In this document: one piece after another, positions 56,490-64,000 of the stretch | Layout of the letters: each line of letters opens with the position of its first letter | Numbering within the stretch: the first letter of the stretch is position 1 | The notes under the pieces: model-generated | What the model was told of the DNA's origin: nothing | The model's database searches: none | The model's input: the letters and a program-made list of their open reading frames with translations, nothing else | Origin: Holacanthus passer | Taxonomy: Eukaryota; Chordata; Actinopteri; Pomacanthidae | DNA: 64,000 nucleotides | NCBI GenBank assembly: GCA_025331565.1 | Contig: JAFREQ010000027.1 | Location: forward strand, 2,489,501-2,553,500 | Direction of reading: 5' to 3' | Translations under genes and position numbers: made by a program

Positions 56490-56965
56490 ATCATTTTCTA
56501 ATCCTTATTGACATATACTCAACTGGAATCAGCACAAAGACAATATATTTAATATTTGATCCCATCAACTTCATTGATCTTTGTAAATATCTGCTCCTTC
56601 TGAATTTGATGGCAGCAACATGTTTCAAACAAGTTGGGACAGGAGCAACAAAAGACTGTGAAAGTTGTGGACTGATCCAAAAACACCTGTTTGGATCAGT
56701 CCACAGGTAAACAGGTTCATTGGTAACAGGTGATAGTATCATGATTGGGTATGAAAGGTTCATCCTGGAAAGACTCAGTCGTTCACAAGGATGGAGAGAG
56801 GTTCAACACTTTGTCAAACACATGGTTGTATAATAAAGGAGATTACTACATGGACTCACTTTGTAGAACTGTTGTCAGTAAACACAGTTTGTTTGAAAAT
56901 GGTTGCATCCAGTTTGTATTTATGTTTTACACAGCATCCAAACCTTTTGGAATCTTTTTTTTTTT
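56490..56965 (+). mobile_element. Non-autonomous DNA transposon fragment, family D copy 2
   Basis: The inverted partner of 54160-54625. It contains gacaatatatttaatatttg, aaacacctgtttggatcagt, gattgggtatgaaaggttca, gagattactacatggactca and gtcagtaaacacagtttg, ending gttttacacagcatccaaac. ORFs inside it are not intact transposase. Confidence 0.65.
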
Positions 56966-57566
56966 TTTGTCTCACAGGAATCCATTGCGTCTTTCTGTGT
57001 GGAGTGTGTTTGTTATCCCCTCGTCTGCCACACCACAGGTGCATTAGAGGAATGAACGCATGGTGTCCCATTGATGGACTCACAGCCAGGTCTCTGCCAA
57101 GTCTGTTGTGTTAAACCAAATTACACAGTACATTAACAGTGTTTGCTTGACATGTTTTCTTTCTCAAATTTCTGGATGATCATTGGTGATGTAAAACTAG
57201 TCTCTAGCTTTTTAAAAAAATAATCATCCATCCAGAAGAAATGATCAGAAATGTACATTTTACTGAAAAGTTCAGACCTAATCAAATGTTCTGTGTTTTC
57301 TTTGACAGTTTTTGTTGCTATGGCAGCACATGCTAAAGATCATGACAGCATTGCACTGAAATACTTAAACTGTGAACGAGGCTGAGGAAAGGGGAACCAG
57401 AACAGGAATATGCCGTTCTATAGATTTTCAGATGTGTTGCTTGTTAACGTAATGATTTTGAATTTCAGCTAATTTGACGTTTGCATTCACTGTAGTGTTT
57501 GACACAGGGTCCAGACGCAGCATTGAAAGGTCATTATGAGGCAGTTAGTGAAATAAACTGTTTGCA

Positions 57567-57615
<49 letters not shown>

Positions 57616-57811
57616 GGTGACATGTACACTTTGTGTGTGTGTGTGTGTGTGTGGGTGTGGGTGTGTGGGCGGGGGGGTAGCAATGCCTTGGGAAATTGAT
57701 AGTCCCCATATACGCATCCTGATGGCTGAGATGGTTCGTAAACGCTTCCACAGATTCAATTAATAAGAGAAATTAGATCACAGTGTGTGTATGTGCACAT
57801 ATATGTATGTA

Positions 57812-57846
<35 letters not shown>

Positions 57847-60800
57847 AACATGATTCATGTGTGCCTTCAGCAGGGATCCCAACAGTACCACAGAGAGAGA
57901 AGCTCTAATGATTTATGATAATCACTTCCTGTTCCCAAAGGAAGAACAACATAAAATATGATGTCAGGAAGAGAAAAGGACAGAAAAATAGAGCGAGAGA
58001 GAAAGAGAGAGAGAGTACTGTACTGAACTGTATATACTGTATATTATGTATTTAGATTTCAAATGACTGATTTTTAAAACAAATTTTTAAAAACCTTTTA
58101 AAAAAAATCTTTTAAAAAGATTAACGACACTTGGTTTGGTTTGGTTCTATTCTGCCATTGAGCAACACGCAGAAACACAAAACGAACAAAATAAAACAAA
58201 CTGTAAACATCATCTAAAAGAGAAAAATTGTCACCATAAAAAACGTTTCTGATTTCTTAAATTTATTTTTCTATGATTGACCCAATGCTGCCCTCTTCCC
58301 CCTTTAAGACTCGGTCACACAGCACGGTGATATTTGAAAATGATATTTAATGAGTGGAATGAGTGGATTCGCTCACTGGGCCGAAGGAAATCTGTGTCGT
58401 CCTGACAGCGCTGACCTTGGAGGGATCAGAGTGTTCCACCAACCACTTTTTATATATTTATTAAAGTAACTCTCAACAGCTGGATGGTTTGCAGACAGTC
58501 AGAGTCGATGTGTCTTTTCAATTAACTGTGCGAACTTTTTGTGCTGAGCTAAAAAACCCCTGCTGCAAATATTTTTGTTTTTGGTTAAAAAGAAACAGAC
58601 TGGGCTTTCAGATGTTGTTTCAATCATTAGGCTTTTAAATCCACCCAGATTTTGTTGTGTTGCCTCAGAGTAATGTGTGTTTGCATCTAACAGCGAGAGT
58701 TCAGACGTCCGTGTGATATGTTTCCTCTGAGACGTCATGTCAACGTCTCAGTGTTTGTGTCTGTGTGTGAGGAAACGTCCTCTGGCATGTTCATTATATG
58801 AAGATGAAAATCAATCAACATTCTTTGGTTCACAATCCATAAAGTGATGTTTATTATGGGATGTGTGCCAACACATAATATAATAAACCAACAGGAGGAA
58901 AGAACATTTGTTTACTGACTTCCTCATCGAATCCAACCAATTATGTACGTCCAAACATTCTGCCCTGTTGAATCCCTGAGAGGTTCATTATTTTGCATGA
59001 TGCATACATGGATATTTGCAACCTTTAGCACAACAGTAGATATACAAACACACTATCATTTCCCTTTCAGCAAACCAGACAAACCAATGATGGAGAACAG
59101 ACTCTTATCTTAAATATAAATTGACTGCTATACTGGACAGACTCTGACCAACTCATCACACTTCCTGTCTTGGCACATCTATATTCTTCAATTTGGCCAC
59201 TTCAAAAGCATCTGTGTTAACAATGGGAAGCTATTACAGTAACAAAAGGATTCACACGTAAAGGAAAAGACACATGGAGTCCTCCATTCTATTTGAAATG
59301 AAAAAAAGTCAACTCAATATAAAAACGTGCCGCTTTCAGGACAAGCCAGTGTTTTATTTTCTTCTGTTCGCCTCACTAAAATTAAACCCATCACCCACTT
59401 CTTAGAAACCCACGAAGCACTTGCTGTTAGGGTGAAGGTTTCTGGCTGAAGCAGTCAAGTCCTGCTTGTTTCAGCAGTGCAGAGAATGAGCATTGATTCA
59501 TGCTCAGTGATAGATTATGCCTTCAGCAGGACTTTCCAACTGAATTTACATTCATCTATGTTGCAATTACTGTTCAGAACACGTGTTCAAAAAAATGGCG
59601 TACAAGATTTACTCTAGATTATACCGTGCTGTTTCATTAGTTCAGTGTCAGGTCTCATATGTGGTTCTTTTTCATGATCACACCTGTTCCAATGAATTGT
59701 CTTATTTAAAACACAGCATCACCTCTGTGATACAAATTTGTTAGAAGAATGATTCCCACATTTTTTCTTCTGCTTATTTATCCTCACCTTTTTCTTCTTG
59801 TCTTTGCACCTTTATAAAGTAACAATAGATTCATGAAGTCCCAAGTGTGAATTTTTCAAGTTGAAACATTTTCAACTTATGCAGATGTGTTTTCGCCTCA
59901 GTTTGTGCAACCCAGGCTAATTTGCATCCACTCACATCTCCAATGCAAAACCTCCTGCTCACTGCAATCATTGCTCTGCACAGCGAATGAGAGAACTTGA
60001 ACATGATGACTGCGCGATGGTAGTCTCTGTTTCAGTAATGGGACTGGACGAAATAATGTAACTCTAGTTATAAGTAACATTGTCACCATACCGTATCACA
60101 ACATAAGTGAAAAATGTGAACACAGTTGCTGTGAAGGCAAAAAAACATTATACGTTTGTCAGTGGGTGAAATCCAATGTAAATCTATGAATCATAACCTA
60201 CACTGTAGGTTACGACAGGATGGCCGTTACTCCCTTCAGTCATCTATAAATCCATTTTACATGAGTCCTCAATTGGACCTATAAACTATATTTACTGCAT
60301 TTTAAATTACTGGTCACTTCCTCCTGCCTCTCTCTTGTATTTACAACATCTGGCCCTCACCAAAAGGCCCTAAACACTGAATCTCACCCCGCAGCTCCCC
60401 GCTGGGAGGAAGTACTTATACACAACTCTGCTCAATACAAGAGGTTCAAGAGAAGTACATTCCTTTTTGGCACATTAAGATAAATTTTGTTTTTAGCTTA
60501 TCTTCTTATATTTATGATAAATTGTGTATCTTATTTACAGCATGGTTTAATTATGATATTGTGATTCATGTTGTCCTTTCTGCACTATGAGCTGATGATG
60601 CTCATGAAGTCAATATGTATCAGTTGCACTGCAATGTGAGAATCAACCTGCCACTAAAAGAACTATAAACCCACCTGCTGTGAATCCTTTTCACATTATG
60701 ACAGTAAGAACGAACTGAAGCGAAGATTTACACATTGAGCCTAAGTGACCCATCGGAACTCAATTCAAAAGCAGAGAAAAGCTTTTTGATCGCCAAGGTT

Positions 60801-62300
60801 TTTCTCAGTGCATCACTGTGCACAATGAAGAGAGAGGTGCTTTTAAAGGTGCTGTATGCAAGAACTGGCCACCTGTCATAGTTCACACTCACAGATTGGG
60901 GTCAGCCTAACATAAGAATGAAATGCACAGTCCTTTCTGTAGTCTTTGGTTCTGTCAGTAATGTTAGACAGTTACCTTTATAAGATAAAAAGCCAACGTG
61001 GGCATAAACAGCGGCTTATTTGCCAGATGATGAAGGAGAAAAGTTTAGCATCAGACGTCATCCTTTGACTCACCAAGGTGTTTCCAGCGTTGAAAGCAAT
61101 CTTAACTCTTGTTTTGCTTCTATTTCTCTCACTTCTTTTCTTTGCTGCCGAGCATGGTTTCTTGCCGGGAGCAGGTGGTGATGATAATAGTCATTTGCCA
61201 AGAGCTTCAGCCGTCATTGTGTTTACTTCTCCTTCATTGACTGACTGGGGGCAGTACCTAATACAGCCACAAGACATCAGTTTAAAGTAGTTCCGATGAA
61301 AGCAGTTCAATGAGGACAGTGTTTCTTTAGAAAGCGGCTGCTGTTGAGTTTTTAAATGTCATTTTTTATTTTTATGAGCATCACAAACAATCGTTGATGT
61401 TAAAGCAGGAATCTTGCAAAGTAAAAAACTTTTGCAAGTAAAAACTATCCACATTGTGAGATACCACTAAAGGTAAGTGAGAAAATATGTTTTCTGCAAT
61501 TCGGGTCAACAAAATATTTAAATTTTAAATCTAAGAAATTCTGTCTCAGTGCCCCCTAGTGGTAGTATTAAAAAAGGGAGATATGAACGAATGAATGACA
61601 ACACATGGACTCACCAATTTTAACCAGGATATTTTTCTATAAACTTGTGGCATCAAAATTATATAAAAGATGACATTTGTTTATTACAGTTTGTACACAC
61701 ACAAGAACATGTCCATGTGACCTTGTTTATGTTGTGATCTGATTGAGAATCGTCCTGATGTGTGAAGGTGTGTGTCAAGACAAACTATAACTGAACTCCT
61801 GTATGTTTGAGGAGGTGGGTGAACGCTGCTGCCATTTTGTTTCGCTGCCCTTTTCAGGCTGAAACACGCAGACAGAAGTTCTGCACAAGGTGCTGCTAAT
61901 ACTCCTCACCAGTGCAGCTACAAAAGGTCTAAATGGCAATTACTCTGCAACACTTCCACTTCCTGAAGTGTTTTCAAACCTGGCACACTCCTCTTCTTCT
62001 CAGCAGCAATTCAAGGTCACAGGAATGTTTTCATCCTCTTAATAAAAGTAGATATTGTGCTCACTGCGCTCGTGAAAAAAAGAAACTCTGCAGCTCATTA
62101 AATTGAGGAAAACCTGCCAAATTTGTGTGGAGACAGTTTAAACCCATGATACTGTTAAACTGACTTCGTGCTTCTAATTTTGTATATCATCAAAAAGAGC
62201 CGAGCATTGACTCTTAACGACAGTTGATCTTGTGGATAGATGAAGAAACAACACTATTTAACACGTGAAAAAAATCTGAAACAAGAGGCTCAATTACAAA
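56966..62300. other. Gene-poor region
   Basis: It contains (TG)n at about 57815-57844 and AT-rich unique sequence. At 60840-61290 (ggtgctgtatgcaagaactg onward) there is a stretch resembling a fish dispersed repeat, with a 70-codon ORF inside it. No exon structure was recognised. Confidence 0.45.
57571..57611. repeat. (GA)n microsatellite
   Basis: About 20 GA units, followed 20 bp later by (TG)n at about 57633-57652. Confidence 0.97.
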
Positions 62301-62309
62301 CTGTTATCT

Positions 62310-62785
62310 GGGCTTATGTCATGATTTGGGGTCGCAGTATTTCCAGTCTCATGTTGAAAGAGTCTCAGGTGCCTTTGTGTGTTTCCCGCCTTTGGGATTG
62401 CTGATTGCTTTCACCTGCGATCCTCGCCTCCTTGTGTACTTAGTGTGTGTGTTTCCTTCACTCTGTGTGTGTGTTTCCTTCACTCTGTGCCTTTGTACCT
62501 TGTGTCAAACATGCCAGCCATTTTCCTCGTGTTCAATCCTGGTGTTTTTCCTTGTGATCTCCTAATGTTTTTGGATCTTTGCCTTGTTTTACCAGGACCT
62601 TGCCTGTTATTTTGATTTTAATTCTTTCCTCCAACTTCCCCGTTTTGGCTTCGCCTGCCTTGTGACTCTATAAATGTTTACAACTTCCCCATAAAGTCGC
62701 TGAGCTGATCCCGTCTGTCTGCTTTCGTCTGTGTTTGGGTCCTGTTCCCGGTGCTGCTGCCATGTGGCTCGCAGTCCTGTCACAG
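62310..62785 (+). repeat. Probable dispersed element with TGTCA...TGTCAC-like ends
   Basis: It runs from tgtcatgatttggggtcgca to gctcgcagtcctgtcac. It has a TATA-like ctctataaatg (near 62670) and then tctgtgtttgggtcctgttc, a tail I know from many fish repeats. The interior is a C/T-rich series including a duplicated gtgtgtttccttcactctgt. It could be a solo-LTR-like or SINE-like unit; the class is uncertain. Confidence 0.45.
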
Positions 62786-63063
62786 GCCTGTCTGTGTTGA
62801 TTCACCGGGGGACTATGGGGAAGAAAAACATCAATGATTTAGTCTTTAAAATTGAGCTAAATAATAAATATATTGAGGTGACTCATAGCTGCAATACCAA
62901 CTTTCATTCCAGCCGTCAGTATTGCAGAGATGGTGTCACTCCTTTATATCAAAAGAGACGACTTTTCTTTATTGTGAAAGGCGGAGATGAAAACAGATTT
63001 AAACTATGTCCGAAATGTCCTATTTGGTTTAAAACCCGTGGCAGTAATTTTTATGACGTTTGA
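62731..63063 (+). CDS. Orphan 110-codon ORF (or 83 codons from the second ATG)
   Basis: The ORF ends at TGA 63061-63063. An internal ATG at 62815 would start MGKKNINDLVFKIELNNKYI. The C-terminal part has paired cysteines (CNTNFHSSRQYC and CPKC) and normal amino-acid variety, unlike the simple-repeat ORFs nearby. AATAAA follows at about 63082. Its first 20 codons overlap the repeat ending near 62785. No family was recognised; it may be the remnant of a mobile element gene, or chance. Confidence 0.25.
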   Translation: MFGSCSRCCCHVARSPVTGLSVLIHRGTMGKKNINDLVFKIELNNKYIEVTHSCNTNFHSSRQYCRDGVTPLYQKRRLFFIVKGGDENRFKLCPKCPIWFKTRGSNFYDV

Positions 63064-63079
63064 CTTTTTCATCTAATAT

Positions 63080-63814
63080 AAAATAAAGCTTGTTTAAAAA
63101 CACCATTTTGCTGCATTGAAAGTTAAATTGACCGCCTCTGCTGCTCAGACAGGACAACAAAAATGTGCTGCTTGGTTTCACCCACATCAAAAATGTGAGA
63201 ACTGGTTAATTTGCCATCAGCCATGAAGTCAGTGTTTATAAATGGACGAGAGACACAACCTGTCCACCCGACCCCCTCCCTCCTCGTCCACTGCAGAGAG
63301 AACGACAGCAGCGTTTGCATGAAGTGGAGCCGATTTGATAAAAACCCAATATGACAGGGAATTATTAATTCACTGATACCGGACTGAGGCCCAGTGATTC
63401 AGGTACATTTTAATTTAACCTTCCAAATCAATTAGGTGAAAATGCATTTTTCTCTATATGATCCGGTCTCCCATTTACTCTGCCGCAGTCATCAGAGAAA
63501 TCTCCGAGGTCAACACCGGTGACCTATCCAATTATTCCATCCCAGCTTATTAATATAAATGCATTTTCTGTCTTGTGAAGTGCAGATAAAAGCTGCTTTC
63601 ACACTGTCTGGATTGGCGGCAGCTCAGTAACAGGTTGTGAGAAGCATCTGTGACTGTGATCTATGACGAATGTTTGCATGGTTTTATATCGTTTCTTATC
63701 ATGCTTGAGTGTTTTGCCTCCCAAGGTTATTATTATAGATTTCAATTTCCATACATTATGTATTTTTATAGCTCTGTCTCCAGCAACATATATGTACTAT
63801 TATGTTACATTACA
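63080..63814. other. Unannotated stretch
   Basis: AT-rich with several ATTA/TAAT cores at 63360-63620. No gene, repeat or RNA was recognised. Confidence 0.45.
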
Positions 63815-63846
63815 TGAGAGAGACAGACAGACAGAGACATAGAGAT

Positions 63847-63881
<35 letters not shown>

Positions 63882-63942
63882 GACATAGAGATAGAGAGAC
63901 AGACAGACAGACAGACAGAGAGAGAGACAGACAGACAGACAT

Positions 63943-63973
<31 letters not shown>

Positions 63974-64000
63974 CACGCGCACACACAGACAGACAGAGAG
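63815..64000. repeat. Compound (GACA)n/(GA)n microsatellite running off the window
   Basis: GACA blocks alternate with GAGA blocks. The unit agagacatagagatagagag occurs twice, about 55 bp apart, and a related gacatagagaga follows, giving a higher-order pattern. On the other strand it reads as an ORF of S, L, C and V, which is an artefact. Confidence 0.95.

Noticed and set aside
61078..61290. 70-codon ORF with a hydrophobic start resembling a signal peptide
   Set aside because: It lies in sequence that looks like a dispersed repeat and has no splice or promoter context; the hydrophobic start comes from a T-rich tract.
1..64000. tRNA, rRNA or snRNA genes
   Set aside because: I looked for cloverleaf A/B-box patterns and conserved RNA motifs by eye and saw none. 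A covariance-model scan would be needed to exclude them.

Overview
This is nuclear DNA from a vertebrate, almost certainly a teleost fish and probably a percomorph. Genes are split into short exons with GT/AG junctions. (CA)n/(TG)n microsatellites are very dense. Several dispersed repeats match families I know from fish genomes. No prokaryotic, organellar or viral gene organisation is visible.

Two protein-coding genes can be assembled exon by exon with consistent phase. (1) On the + strand, a complete tweety-family gene (TTYH3) has 14 coding exons from 2648 to 23214 and encodes 554 aa. It has a probable non-coding first exon in a CpG-rich promoter (about 950-1437) and a 3' UTR that may run to an AATAAA at 26061. 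(2) On the - strand, a complete fringe glycosyltransferase gene (lunatic-fringe-like) has 8 coding exons from 37492 down to 30399 and encodes 354 aa. It has a TATA-like box near 37610 and a probable poly(A) signal at 28668-28663. The two genes converge tail to tail with about 2.6 kb between their likely 3' ends. TTYH3 is a plasma-membrane anion-channel-family protein. Fringe is a Golgi enzyme that modifies Notch O-fucose. They are neighbours by synteny, not members of one pathway.

Two broken gene remnants lie outside these genes. The window opens with the decayed 3' end of a C2H2 zinc-finger gene (1-293). An intron-free, frameshifted copy of nicotinamide riboside kinase (NMRK2-like) lies at about 44643-45060.

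Layout: 1-900 zinc-finger remnant and repeats; 950-26080 ttyh3; 26080-28660 spacer; 28663-37760 fringe; 37760-64000 gene-poor DNA with repeats, the kinase pseudogene, candidate conserved non-coding blocks, a 110-codon orphan ORF (62731-63063) and a compound tetranucleotide repeat running off the end. I see no previously undescribed multi-gene system. The points most worth checking are a decayed duplication of ttyh3 exon 12, a possible alternative ttyh3 last exon, a CA repeat touching a fringe splice donor, and the mixed LFNG/RFNG character of the fringe protein.
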